Positions 46,082-54,029 of a stretch of DNA of 64,000 nucleotides are shown here, piece by piece. Under the pieces are notes generated by a model. It had not been told where the DNA came from and did not search any database. It saw only the letters and a list, made by a program, of their open reading frames with translations. The stretch lies in NCBI GenBank assembly GCA_001553355.1, contig KQ960844.1, positions 47,749 through 111,748 of the forward strand. The letters run 5' to 3'. Numbering within the stretch: position 1 is the stretch's first letter; each line of letters opens with the position of its first letter. Source of the DNA: Veillonellaceae bacterium DNF00626. Lineage in GTDB: Bacteria > Bacillota > Negativicutes > Veillonellales > Dialisteraceae. The translations under genes and the position numbers were made by a program.

Positions 46082-46736
46082 TTCCACATCTCCTATTTTT
46101 TAAGCTTAATTTTTTCCTGCAATTATCACTACATGTCATTTTGCTAATAGCTATTGTCTGAAATTCTTTTCCACAAAATTCACAATGTTTAGTTATTTTT
46201 TCTTTCTTTGCGTCACTCCATGCACTCAAACATTTTAAGCTACAAATATCCCAACCTCTAAATTCCCTATTATCTATAATCTCAAATGGCATAAAGACTT
46301 TTCCGCAAACTTCACAATGTTTCGGTATCGCTAATTTTTCTGTTTTCTTTGAATAATTATCATCGCACATCATCTGCCTATTAACTTCTTCAATCTCTAT
46401 TTCAATTCTCGGTTTCCCTTTATCAGTGAATACCTCTTGCAACAAATGAACACACTTTCTACTATCTTTTTTTATGACCTTCATTTCCTGTAGCGCGTCC
46501 AATATAAATTTAGCACCGCTCATTACATTATCCTCATCACGCCGATTATCCTTTTCAAAGTACCTGATAAAGATAATCACTTTTCCCGTGTATCTTTCCT
46601 TTACCTGATTCGTTAAAGCCAAAGCAATACTATCCTGTATCTCACGCTTCAAGGTAGCCCCGGCGTACCTATTCGTCCGATTTGTGTTAATCACATCATT
46701 TAAACAAGGCAGCCGTCCCTTGAGTACTAACATCAT
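46071..46736 (-). CDS. RusA-type Holliday junction resolvase with C-terminal zinc ribbons (221 aa)
   Basis: The RusA core has RYF...NRRDEDNVMSGAKFILDALQ, with acidic residues Asp67, Asp69 and Asp80/Asp91. From about 137 two Cys clusters follow (HCEVCGKVF, CSLKC, HCEFCGKEF, CSDNC), a zinc-ribbon tail not usual for RusA. It cuts four-way junctions during recombination or packaging. ATG 46736 overlaps the dnaC stop (ATGA). Confidence 0.78.
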   Translation of the reverse strand: MMLVLKGRLPCLNDVINTNRTNRYAGATLKREIQDSIALALTNQVKERYTGKVIIFIRYFEKDNRRDEDNVMSGAKFILDALQEMKVIKKDSRKCVHLLQEVFTDKGKPRIEIEIEEVNRQMMCDDNYSKKTEKLAIPKHCEVCGKVFMPFEIIDNREFRGWDICSLKCLSAWSDAKKEKITKHCEFCGKEFQTIAISKMTCSDNCRKKLSLKNRRCGNGI

Positions 46737-47485
46737 ACCGGACACCCCCTTTGCAACCGTCTGTTCCTTCCATCCACTCTCATCAGATATGGATAGCACA
46801 TAGAATAAATACGACTTCCAATAGCCGTATCAGCTTTCGTAATAGCATTTAAACTATACTCACTCGAAATAATCGTGGGCAGCCTCTTTATATACCGCGT
46901 GTTGATGATATCGAAAACTATCTGTAAATCCTGTTTATCAATACCACCATCACTATAAGCACCCTTAAATAAATCATCTATATAAAGACATGGTGATGTT
47001 TTAGGTGTCTTTATTAATTTATTGTATGTTTCACTACTCCGATACATCGAATTCTTGATCTTTTGAATTTCATTTCTATACTGCCAATAATGGTGTTCAG
47101 TGCCTACCGCTTGACAAACCGCAATACAAATATGAGTCTTGCCCGTACCGCTCTGTCCGAAAAAGCCAAGCCCGATAGCATCCGGATCATGAATAAAACT
47201 CAAAGCGACCCTTTTCATTTTGCACGCCTCATCAGTATCCTCTAAAAAATTATCAAGCGTATAGCGACTATAATCTTCAGAAGAAATACCACTATGAGAT
47301 AGCCACTTCTTTAACTTCCTTTTTCTTTCACAGTCCTTACAAATCCGGACCATGATATAACCATTAACATTTACAGGTATGATTCCTTTATCTCGACACT
47401 TATCACAAATGTATGTATGAGCGTCTTCCGGTGTCTTATGAATGGACATCTCTAACTCCTTTAAAACCTGAGTAATGCTTTCCAT
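46733..47485 (-). CDS. Helicase loader, DnaC/DnaI-like ATPase (250 aa)
   Basis: An N-terminal zinc knuckle (Cys27, Cys30, Cys49, Cys52), Walker A GQSGTGKTH at 110-118, Walker B LYIDDLFKG, and an arginine-finger-like IGSRI near the end. It loads the host replicative helicase at the phage origin. It follows the initiator gene, the usual phage order. Confidence 0.82.
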   Translation of the reverse strand: MESITQVLKELEMSIHKTPEDAHTYICDKCRDKGIIPVNVNGYIMVRICKDCERKRKLKKWLSHSGISSEDYSRYTLDNFLEDTDEACKMKRVALSFIHDPDAIGLGFFGQSGTGKTHICIAVCQAVGTEHHYWQYRNEIQKIKNSMYRSSETYNKLIKTPKTSPCLYIDDLFKGAYSDGGIDKQDLQIVFDIINTRYIKRLPTIISSEYSLNAITKADTAIGSRIYSMCYPYLMRVDGRNRRLQRGCPV

Positions 47486-47498
47486 ATAAACCTCCTTC

Positions 47499-48323
47499 CT
47501 AAAAGTCTTTTATAATATCTAAATCTTCTCTCGATAAACTTTGACTCCCCTGTGTAGCCTTTTTCCCCTTTACAGACTTTTCATTTTTATTCCAATAAGC
47601 ACATGCAGCCTTCCAACTCTTCATAGGATTTCTACCAACACGCCAACCGTTAGCATCGTAATAGCTCATGAACGCTTCCGGATCAAACACGTATCCCTTC
47701 TCTTTGATATATGCAATAAGCTCATCCAATGTTGGCTTCCTAAACTTCTTTGATGAAATAGATAAATTATCTTTTGTAGTAGTAGTTTTAGTAGTAGTAG
47801 AAACACTGCCATCAATCACATCATGTGACATATCTCTTATACTTTCCTTTCCTTTACTTTCCTTTACTTTACTTTGTGTACTTCTGTATACATTAATGGA
47901 GTTATTGCATACATTAACTGAGTTATTGTCGTCATTAATGGAGATGAGTGCAAAATCCCTACGGAGAAATACCGATTTTCTTCTCGAAGTTACAGCTAAA
48001 AATCTTTTTTGTATCCCTGCAGAAGTCAGTATCTCATAATTATCCTTCATGCTTTCGTCAAAGAAACCTACTTGTAAAGCCTTTTTAACAACCTCTTGTA
48101 CGTGTCCTTCCGTGACGTCGGTATCCTCCGCCACTATGAAAGGCAAATCCTTTGTCCACCTCAGATAGTACCCCTCGTCCTGATAGCAGCTATTCAGCAG
48201 CCAAATTAGTACCGCGATTGATGACGCTCCGCATGACTTAATTATTCTTCGCACTTTTATATCTCGCAAAAAACCGACATCCATAGGGTAATAATCTAAA
48301 CCCTGTTTCAGCGGTCTTGCCAC
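47499..48323 (-). CDS. Replication initiator, DUF4373/DnaD-like (274 aa)
   Basis: It starts ARPLKQGLDYYPMDVGFL, typical of DUF4373 (Lin1244/Lin1753) phage replisome organisers, with a winged-helix N-terminal domain and a DnaD-like C-terminal part (AYIKEKGYVFDPEAFMSYYDANGW). The GTG start (48323) is preferred because AGGGG lies 8 nt upstream and family members begin MARPxKQG. It likely binds the phage origin, possibly within its own gene. Confidence 0.75.
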   Translation of the reverse strand: MARPLKQGLDYYPMDVGFLRDIKVRRIIKSCGASSIAVLIWLLNSCYQDEGYYLRWTKDLPFIVAEDTDVTEGHVQEVVKKALQVGFFDESMKDNYEILTSAGIQKRFLAVTSRRKSVFLRRDFALISINDDNNSVNVCNNSINVYRSTQSKVKESKGKESIRDMSHDVIDGSVSTTTKTTTTKDNLSISSKKFRKPTLDELIAYIKEKGYVFDPEAFMSYYDANGWRVGRNPMKSWKAACAYWNKNEKSVKGKKATQGSQSLSREDLDIIKDF

Positions 48324-48359
48324 CTGCATCACCCCTTTCAGCAAAGATTCAACAGTTAA

Positions 48360-48698
48360 TTATTTCTTCCATAACCCGGTACATAACTCCTTATTCGGGA
48401 TCAACCCGTTGTAATGAACACATTGACCATCCATATCATCAAAAAGGTTTACAGATTTGAAAATATCTAACATGATAGCTTCATCAAGTACATCCTTTAC
48501 AAACTCTTCGCAACTGTTTGCGCTTTCTGCAGCCCTGAAAATATTCTCTTCACTCATCGGAATGCATTTCGACTTTTCATCATACCTACATAGCATAGAA
48601 ACGATAATCATTAACGCGTCAGTACCCATTCGATTTTTCAACATACGCACTCGTAAATTACTCATAAACCCACAACTTAATGCAATAGACTTTCCCAT
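48360..48698 (-). CDS. Replication-associated small protein (112 aa)
   Basis: Reads RVRMLKNRMGTDALMIIVSMLCRYDEKSKCIP, like the winged-helix start of phage replisome organisers, but short. It lies between the HTH protein and the initiator. Probably a truncated or partner version of the initiator N-domain. Confidence 0.45.
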   Translation of the reverse strand: MGKSIALSCGFMSNLRVRMLKNRMGTDALMIIVSMLCRYDEKSKCIPMSEENIFRAAESANSCEEFVKDVLDEAIMLDIFKSVNLFDDMDGQCVHYNGLIPNKELCTGLWKK

Positions 48699-48699
48699 T

Positions 48700-48990
48700 C
48701 TACATACCTCCGTTTAATGCCCTTTCTAAAGGCGCTAACGCCAAAATTTGAGACTGAATACGGCTTCGCTGTTCATTCACATAAGCCCTGAGTTCAAGAC
48801 TTGTTTCCGGTAAATAATAACCGCCGCCGGGATCCATGTGAGAACAGATTAATTCTCCGGCACGGCGCTCACTCTCAATTGTTTCCCTTAGCCTTCTATC
48901 AGATAAACCGGTAAGCCCGGTGAGCGTTTTACGGCTCACCGAATTTTCCCGACCGATAGCATTTAGATTTTTCAATAAATCTGCTATCAT
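48700..48990 (-). CDS. Winged-helix DNA-binding protein (96 aa)
   Basis: SVSRKTLTGLTGLSDRRLRETIESERRAG is a helix-turn-helix with GGGYYLPETSLEL as the wing. It overlaps recT by 4 nt. It resembles small phage HTH proteins beside recT; likely a regulator or ssDNA/replication partner. Confidence 0.6.
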   Translation of the reverse strand: MIADLLKNLNAIGRENSVSRKTLTGLTGLSDRRLRETIESERRAGELICSHMDPGGGYYLPETSLELRAYVNEQRSRIQSQILALAPLERALNGGM

Positions 48991-49790
48991 GACTTCACCT
49001 CTCCGGTTTCTTTATCTACGACGACTTGAGCTTCAGTATCAATAGTTACTGTCTCATCCGGTAAATCTGCCATCTGCTCAGCAACCGAACTCTTTACTGT
49101 TTCATCAGTCGCAACGGCTCTGATAAAGTCCGTTTTCATCGGCGCATACTTCAGCACCTTTTTAAGAACTGTCTTTTTGGCCATCTCATCAAAGTCTGTC
49201 TGCCAGGGTCCTCGACCATAAGTCTTTGACTTTGACTTTGCGAAAGCCTCAACGTCCTCTTTACTCATCACTTCAAAACCTTCCCCGCCGTTCTTAAATT
49301 TGATTACAGCGTAATAGAGGATCACATCTCCCCTATTCGTGAGCGCCGGGATATGCTTGAGTTTTGGATTAAGTCCAAGCTCGTACTCAAAAGTATCGTT
49401 TTGGTAAACCTCGTGTGCTTGCAGGCTTTGCACTTCCCCGCTACGATACGCCAAGTCTATTAAACCTTTATAGCCAAGTTGGAATTGCACCTGATTTCCA
49501 TAAGGAATTAAATACGCTTGACCCAAAGGCGTATTAGGCTCAACACCTAACTGTGCTGCCTGCATGACAGCTCCCAAGAAAGATTGCGGTGTACAATTCT
49601 GCAATGCAGGATTTGTGGAGATTGTCGTCATGACAATTCTCGTGAATCTCTCAGGCGTCATCACCGTTGGTAACGCCTTCTTGATTTCGGGCATCATAGC
49701 TTGTAGATACCCCTTTAGTGTTGTTCCCCCATTTTGAAGCGCTTGTGCCTGTTGCTGTTGCTGCTGCTGTAAACCACCTGTTGTTTTCAT
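48987..49790 (-). CDS. recT: RecT single-strand annealing protein (267 aa)
   Basis: Contains FLGAVMQAAQLGVEPNTPLGQAYLIPYGNQVQFQLGYKGLIDLAYRSG, the RecT signature, and a Gln-rich start. It anneals single strands made by the YqaJ exonuclease encoded upstream. AAGGAGG precedes ATG 49790. Confidence 0.93.
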   Translation of the reverse strand: MKTTGGLQQQQQQQAQALQNGGTTLKGYLQAMMPEIKKALPTVMTPERFTRIVMTTISTNPALQNCTPQSFLGAVMQAAQLGVEPNTPLGQAYLIPYGNQVQFQLGYKGLIDLAYRSGEVQSLQAHEVYQNDTFEYELGLNPKLKHIPALTNRGDVILYYAVIKFKNGGEGFEVMSKEDVEAFAKSKSKTYGRGPWQTDFDEMAKKTVLKKVLKYAPMKTDFIRAVATDETVKSSVAEQMADLPDETVTIDTEAQVVVDKETGEVKS

Positions 49791-49822
49791 AATGTAGCCT
49801 CCTTGTATAAATAAATTAATAA

Positions 49823-50011
49823 TTAAATAACAGCCAAATTTTGATACGGGACCCATCTGAGAATAGGTTTCCCACCGGGAATATATCCCGTCCTGATAAT
49901 TGCCGATGTACTCGTTTTACTGAGAAGTACCCCCTTTATCGGTGGTAAATCTTCTCGCACCTCTTTAACATTGGCGCCTATACTTAACTTTTTAAAACTC
50001 TCTTGTGTCAT
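49823..50011 (-). CDS. Small protein between exonuclease and RecT (62 aa)
   Basis: MTQESFKKLSIGANVKEVREDL...GVLLSKTSTSAIIRTGY; a compact beta-rich protein, perhaps SH3-like. Co-transcribed with the recombination pair. Function unknown. Confidence 0.5.
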   Translation of the reverse strand: MTQESFKKLSIGANVKEVREDLPPIKGVLLSKTSTSAIIRTGYIPGGKPILRWVPYQNLAVI

Positions 50012-50014
50012 AAC

Positions 50015-50977
50015 TCACCATACCCGGAACGTCCTCGACGGCTCACTTACAGTGATAAGCCCTGCAGCTTTCAAAGCCTCGTACGAACCCTTATCTTCCT
50101 TTTTTATTCTTGACAACGAGATACTTTCCCGACCCTTCGTGACTTTCCAGGTGACTTTTCTGTCGCCGATACGGCCGACTTCAAAGTCCCCCATCATCTC
50201 CATGAGCCTATTCCTCTTTAGTTGAATACTTTCCTTCAACGCTTTTTCGACTTCTGCGTCTTTATCCAACTCATTAATAATGTCTCCTGCCTCTTCCGGA
50301 AGCATCGTCTCACTTCCCGGATCGCCTTTATATTTCCACTTCAGTGCATTGCCACACGACATAGATCCATCCACAGGCGGCGGTGTCTTTGTTTCCACCA
50401 AATTCCAGAACTCTTTTTCTTTTTCAATGAGCGCTTTGATATCCTCTTCGTTCCGTTCTATCCTTTTCCATTTGGCGTCATTCCCGCCTAAGAGAACGGC
50501 GATATACCAATAGTCGGCTCCCGTCACTGCCATATAATGGAGACACTGGCAGTAATATGCATCCGGAATTTCATCGCCCTTCCATTTTTTATACTGAGGA
50601 GCACCGGCTGTTTTTATTTCAAGCCCTGCATTTTCACCGATAACCGTTCTGTCGACATTAGCAATCATGAACGGATACTCTTTATTGCGAAGAGTACCGA
50701 GACGCTGTACCTTTTTACCGGTTTCCTCGTTGAACCAGTCGGCAATATTTGGTTCATTCTTCTGCCCCCAGTACACAAAGGGATTTCCCGTTAAATCTTC
50801 GGGCGCAGCCTCGCCGATTTTCTCCAGCCAAAGCTGATACGGTGACTTGTACGAATTCAGCCCCATAATCACCGAGGCGTCACTGCCGCCAATTCCCATA
50901 TTTCTTACGGCTAACCACTTTTCGTGATCATCCGCGTCTTTTACCGATAAAATCAAGTCGCAATTTGTATATGCCAT
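50015..50977 (-). CDS. YqaJ-type viral exonuclease (320 aa)
   Basis: WLAVRNMGIGGSDASVIMGLNSYKSPYQLWLEK, then NAGLEIKTA with the catalytic Glu/Lys, and a central Asp region: the YqaJ/lambda-exo fold. It makes 3' single-strand tails for RecT. It lies 3 nt upstream of the 62-aa gene and two genes from recT. Confidence 0.88.
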   Translation of the reverse strand: MAYTNCDLILSVKDADDHEKWLAVRNMGIGGSDASVIMGLNSYKSPYQLWLEKIGEAAPEDLTGNPFVYWGQKNEPNIADWFNEETGKKVQRLGTLRNKEYPFMIANVDRTVIGENAGLEIKTAGAPQYKKWKGDEIPDAYYCQCLHYMAVTGADYWYIAVLLGGNDAKWKRIERNEEDIKALIEKEKEFWNLVETKTPPPVDGSMSCGNALKWKYKGDPGSETMLPEEAGDIINELDKDAEVEKALKESIQLKRNRLMEMMGDFEVGRIGDRKVTWKVTKGRESISLSRIKKEDKGSYEALKAAGLITVSEPSRTFRVW

Positions 50978-50993
50978 TTGTGTAATCCTCCAT

Positions 50994-51260
50994 TTACCTC
51001 AACCATTCAATTTGTCTAAATATGTCATAAATCATCGCCGGAACACTGTCTGCGCTTATATTCGCCCTGCGTTTTTCCTTTCCATAAAATGTGACGTCTA
51101 CATAATCACCATTAGATGTTTCTACAAGTTCGATATCCGTCACACCGCAATCGGAATAGTCCAATGCTTTCTTCAGGTACATGAGCGCATGCTGCCTTTT
51201 ACTTCTCTCGATGAGTGCCAAAAATGCAAGATGTTCATTCTTTTCTTCAATTTCTGTCAT
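50994..51260 (-). CDS. Small early protein (88 aa)
   Basis: MTEIEEKNEHLAFLALIERSKRQHALMYLKKALDYSDCGVTDIEL; mixed alpha/beta, soluble. AGGAGG precedes ATG 51260. No family recognised. Confidence 0.5.
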   Translation of the reverse strand: MTEIEEKNEHLAFLALIERSKRQHALMYLKKALDYSDCGVTDIELVETSNGDYVDVTFYGKEKRRANISADSVPAMIYDIFRQIEWLR

Positions 51261-51288
51261 TATTTGCCTCCTGTGTTATAATAGAGGC

Positions 51289-51352
51289 GGAAAGTTTTAG
51301 CAATTCTTTTCCGCCCTGCCGATTGATAATTGCCGTTATCAGTCGGCTTTTT
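51289..51352 (+). ncRNA. Candidate small RNA opposite the early operon
   Basis: A plus-strand TATAAT (51277-51282) is followed at once by two perfect hairpins: GGCGGAAA/TTTCCGCC (51286-51315) and GCCGATTGATAA/TTATCAGTCGGC (51318-51347), then TTTTT. The layout equals a short self-terminating RNA of about 64 nt. The -35 match is weak (CTGTCA). The alternative is a double terminator of the minus-strand operon. Confidence 0.4.
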
Positions 51353-51755
51353 CATCGTTCAAATTGCTACAAAATATCATATTTGGGTAAATCTCCGCAT
51401 CGCAATAATCGCAATAAACTATTGCTTTGCCCCAAATTTTTGTATTGCCACCAACTTTTGCATTGCCACCTACTTTTGCTTTATCACAAATTATGGCGTT
51501 TCCATATACTCTAGCGTTGCCAAATACCCGAGCGTTGTCATATATTTGGGCATTTTCAGATATCCGGGCGTTTTCAAATGCTCTCGCCCCGAAATACACC
51601 CACGCCGTTCCATCGTGGGACAAATTTCCCTCTTTTTCTATGAGACCTCCTAAGTCTCCCCTTTTTACGTTCCCAAAATCTCTGACGGCTATAATTCTAT
51701 GTAAAATATGACCGTCACGTCTTTTCGGTTCCTCGATAAGTTCATATTTCCTCAT
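51339..51755 (-). CDS. Left-handed beta-helix (hexapeptide) protein (138 aa)
   Basis: Repeats of xNAxxx/xGNAxx (ENARISENAQIYDNARVFGN... and ARVYGNAIICDKAKVGGN) form a short hexapeptide beta-helix, with a final Cys-pair region. Structural or binding role inferred. It overlaps the LysM gene by 4 nt. Confidence 0.6.
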   Translation of the reverse strand: MRKYELIEEPKRRDGHILHRIIAVRDFGNVKRGDLGGLIEKEGNLSHDGTAWVYFGARAFENARISENAQIYDNARVFGNARVYGNAIICDKAKVGGNAKVGGNTKIWGKAIVYCDYCDAEIYPNMIFCSNLNDEKAD

Positions 51756-52048
51756 TGCCTTGCCTCCTTAACCCTTACAATAACGATTCGCCCCAGCTGT
51801 AGCTCCCTCGGATCTTCTATGTGATTGTCCTGCATGGCTTGCCACACGAGCTTCCTTAAATCTTCCTTGTCCGTCGCGATCTCGCGACAGATATCCCAGA
51901 GAGTTTCTCCCGACACAACTTCCTTGTGATACTCGATGATTTCTATGTCATCGTTCCACATATCAGCCGTAACGATGCCGCCGATTATCAAAAGCGGTAC
52001 CGCCGCCGCTGCAACAACACGACCCCAACGAATTCTACGCTTTTTCAT
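51752..52048 (-). CDS. Membrane-anchored LysM protein, YneA-like (98 aa)
   Basis: N-terminal basic patch and membrane segment (VVAAAAVPLLIIGGIV) followed by a LysM domain (VVSGETLWDICREIA...LQLGRIVIVRV). LysM binds peptidoglycan; this layout resembles YneA, a division inhibitor of Bacillus. A phage role in slowing division is possible. GAAAGGAG precedes ATG 52048. Confidence 0.65.
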   Translation of the reverse strand: MKKRRIRWGRVVAAAAVPLLIIGGIVTADMWNDDIEIIEYHKEVVSGETLWDICREIATDKEDLRKLVWQAMQDNHIEDPRELQLGRIVIVRVKEARQ

Positions 52049-52050
52049 TT

Positions 52051-52461
52051 TTACTCCTTTCTTTCTGCGCTCGAGCAAACATGTATTTTTGAAAGTCGGC
52101 GAAAATGTATTTCTTTCTGTGTTCGAGCAAACATGTATTTTTGGAAGTCGGCGAAAACGTATTTTGGAATATCTTTCAAAATATTTTCGTCTTTCTGAAT
52201 ACGTTCACTGGCATACTTCATCATATAAACGTCTTTTTTTAACGCTTCTCGAACGATTTCTTCATCGTCCTGTAAGCGTTTACTTGCGTATTTCAATGCT
52301 CCAGCGTTATTTTGCACCGCTGCAAGGACGACTTCTTTGTCGTCTTGTAATTTTTTACTTGCGTAATCCAACCAAAGTCCACATTTACGAACTCTATCCA
52401 ATGTGGTCGTTCTATCAGACAAATAGTTTATATTCTTTATTGGTTTTATTGTTACCTTCAT
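52051..52461 (-). CDS. DUF4116-type repeat protein (136 aa)
   Basis: Three repeats of about 26 residues (ALKYASKRLQDDEEIVREA..., MMKYASERIQKDENILKDI...) match DUF4116. The C-terminal part is new: a 52-bp tandem duplication at 52061-52164 is not a multiple of three and shifts the frame, giving EIHFRRLSKIHVCSSAERKE. Function unknown. Confidence 0.6.
   Translation of the reverse strand: MKVTIKPIKNINYLSDRTTTLDRVRKCGLWLDYASKKLQDDKEVVLAAVQNNAGALKYASKRLQDDEEIVREALKKDVYMMKYASERIQKDENILKDIPKYVFADFQKYMFARTQKEIHFRRLSKIHVCSSAERKE
52061..52164. repeat. Tandem 52-bp duplication in the DUF4116 gene
   Basis: 52061-52112 and 52113-52164 are the same sequence except for a handful of changes. The 52-bp unit shifts the reading frame between copies. 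Confidence 0.9.
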
Positions 52462-52481
52462 TGCTCCATTACCTCCTTTCC

Positions 52482-52691
52482 TTACAATTCATCTTCCGGA
52501 ATACCCGTGTACTCCGAAAGCAGCTTAGGTATAATCAAGTAGTTATACCGGATCCTTTCGCCGTGATGCGTACGCACCGCGGTGCCGAAAGGGAATTTCC
52601 CTTCCTGAAGTCCCCACCTGATAAAATCCGGGGACTTTCCCAATAACTCCGCCACCCTTGTGACGGATACTTTTTTAAACACAATCTTCAC
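52482..52691 (-). CDS. Small HTH protein, AlpA/excisionase-like (69 aa)
   Basis: VSVTRVAELLGKSPDFIRWGLQEGKFPFGTAV, a MerR/AlpA-type helix-turn-helix with a basic wing. It overlaps the RHH gene. It could be an excisionase or an early activator. Confidence 0.6.
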   Translation of the reverse strand: MKIVFKKVSVTRVAELLGKSPDFIRWGLQEGKFPFGTAVRTHHGERIRYNYLIIPKLLSEYTGIPEDEL

Positions 52692-52828
52692 CTCTCTTTC
52701 TGCTGTTCCCTATACGTGCTTAATATCGACAGAATCAACCCTGTAAGCGTCATTCCTCTTGCCTTTGCATCTTCCATCAGCCATTCCTTGAGTGACTCAG
52801 GCATTCGCAATAATAACGGTACTTTCAT
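52688..52828 (-). CDS. Ribbon-helix-helix protein, first early gene (46 aa)
   Basis: VPLLLRMPESLKEWLMEDAKARGMTLTGLILSILS is an Arc-type fold. GGGGTGAAG precedes ATG 52828 (a longer upstream frame has no box). It is the first gene under the early promoter at 52870-52898, so it may repress it. Confidence 0.6.
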   Translation of the reverse strand: MKVPLLLRMPESLKEWLMEDAKARGMTLTGLILSILSTYREQQKER

Positions 52829-52846
52829 TTTCTTCACCCCATTTCT

Positions 52847-52936
52847 AAGTGATGTCACTTTGTAATTACAATATACTATCATTTCAAAGTGATGTCAATA
52901 TGAAATATTGAAATTATTTCAAAATTATTTCATAAT
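52847..52936. promoter_or_regulatory. Divergent early promoters with RHH operators
   Basis: Minus-strand promoter: TTGACA (52898-52893), 17 nt, TATATT (52875-52870). Plus-strand promoter: TTGAAA (52908-52913), 17 nt, CATAAT (52931-52936). Operators: AAGTGA-TG-TCACTT at 52847-52860, AAAGTGATGTCAA at 52886-52898 covering the minus -35, and TTGAAATTATTTCAA plus ATTTCATAATGAAAT palindromes over the plus promoter. Two different binding proteins are implied. Confidence 0.75.
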
Positions 52937-52963
52937 GAAATAAATGTGAAAAGGAGTGATACT

Positions 52964-53152
52964 ATGGCTACCGATAAAAAAGCTTTTACTATGAGAATGC
53001 AAGATGAAAATTTTCAAAAAATAAAATATATTTCTTCTTATAACAAGCGATCTATTGCTATGCAGATTGAATTTCTAATCGAGCAATGTGCTAATTCCTT
53101 TGAGAAAGAACACGGGAAAATCCCTCTCGAAAATTCACCTGCAACGGATTAA
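52964..53152 (+). CDS. Ribbon-helix-helix protein (62 aa)
   Basis: KKAFTMRMQDENFQKIKYISSYNKRSIAMQIEFLIEQC is an Arc/MetJ-type domain. AAAAGGAG precedes ATG 52964, under a plus-strand promoter whose palindromes may be its own operators. Its 3' end overlaps the opposite-strand RHH gene by 62 bp. Confidence 0.65.
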   Translation: MATDKKAFTMRMQDENFQKIKYISSYNKRSIAMQIEFLIEQCANSFEKEHGKIPLENSPATD

Positions 53153-53261
53153 TCCTAAGCAATATCAAATCATTCACCGTCAATCCTTTTTCTTTTGCTT
53201 CCACTTTCAACGCTTCGTATACCTTATCCGGTAACCGGAGCGTTATTTGTTTGCGTTCCAC
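53091..53261 (-). CDS. Ribbon-helix-helix protein, converging with its neighbour (56 aa)
   Basis: GTG 53261 follows GGGGTGAAG. The peptide reads ERKQITLRLPDKVYEALKVE...GLTVNDLILLRIN, a close relative of the RHH protein at 52688. The first 41 codons look authentic; the tail runs antisense to the last 62 bp of the 52964 gene. Promoter TTGTCA with TAACAC at 17 nt upstream is weak. Confidence 0.6.
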   Translation of the reverse strand: MERKQITLRLPDKVYEALKVEAKEKGLTVNDLILLRINPLQVNFREGFSRVLSQRN

Positions 53262-53347
53262 TTTCTTCACCCCTTTAGCACTTGATTATTTGTGTGTTAT
53301 AATTCAGTTAGTGTGTTGACAAATTTCATTTAGGAAAGGAGCCCTTT

Positions 53348-53560
53348 ATGAAAAAATTCATTTTATGCATTCTTGCCGCCGCTGCATTTGCTTTTCCGAG
53401 CGGTATTGCAAGTGCCGGCTACGTCAACGGTTATTATCGTTCCGACGGTACATATGTTCAGCCACACTACAGAAGTGACCCAGACGGAAACCCAAACAAC
53501 AATTACAGCCATAAGGGAAACGTCAACCCGTACACAGGAAAACGAGGAACTCATAGATAA
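53348..53560 (+). CDS. Small secreted Tyr-rich protein (70 aa)
   Basis: A signal peptide (residues 1-23, ending IASAG) is followed by YVNGYYRSDGTYVQPHYRSD and NPYTGKRGTHR. This small secreted YRSDGTYVQPHYR type is found widely in bacteria; role unknown. A TATAAT lies upstream at 53298-53303. A terminator follows. It sits in the lysogeny region, so it may be made by the lysogen. Confidence 0.72.
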   Translation: MKKFILCILAAAAFAFPSGIASAGYVNGYYRSDGTYVQPHYRSDPDGNPNNNYSHKGNVNPYTGKRGTHR

Positions 53561-53579
53561 TTGTTTCTTGCCAACACAC

Positions 53580-53600
53580 TATCCCCTTCGGGGGATTTTT
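53580..53600 (+). terminator. Terminator of the secreted-protein gene
   Basis: ATCCCC-TTCG-GGGGAT then TTTTT, right after the gene. Confidence 0.9.
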
Positions 53601-53756
53601 ACTTTGTCCTTTTTCACCGATCCGATATAGAAAGCTTCTTACTATCAAGATTTGAAGAATTCTTATACGATGAAGACTTACTCATAACTGACGATACCCA
53701 AATAGATATAGAATTTGAATTTGAAGAAAATACTTAATTCTCTCTATGCATGGTCT

Positions 53757-54002
53757 TCATCCCTTTTTATTATGTTCGATTTTCCGAACTTTGTTAGTAA
53801 AAAAAAGTCGCTCCATATCTTCTGCTGATAAATTAAATCGTTCACCAACAGCCCGTGCTTCTGACGTTTTAAAGGATACTGTGTTTTTTAACCTATCATA
53901 TAAAGCTGTTACGCCAATTCCTAAAAAGTCAGCAAACTTCTGATTCGTCCCAAAATGTTCCTTGATAAATCCTCGTAAATATGAGTAATCAAATTCAGCC
54001 AT
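53757..54002 (-). CDS. Cro-like DUF739 regulator (81 aa)
   Basis: FDYSYLRGFIKEHFGTNQKFADFLGIGVTALYDRLKN shows the DUF739 helix-turn-helix. It diverges from the XRE repressor, the position of Cro. GGGGGTG precedes ATG 54002. It should favour lytic growth by competing at the shared operators. Confidence 0.75.
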   Translation of the reverse strand: MAEFDYSYLRGFIKEHFGTNQKFADFLGIGVTALYDRLKNTVSFKTSEARAVGERFNLSAEDMERLFFTNKVRKIEHNKKG

Positions 54003-54029
54003 CTTTTCACCCCCTTATTAATTCGACTT

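Noticed and set aside
53561-53737. Acidic 58-codon frame (ends IDIEFEFEENT) after the secreted-protein gene
   Set aside because: Only a TTG start, no ribosome site, and it runs through the terminator at 53580-53600. Possibly a gene remnant, but not supportable.
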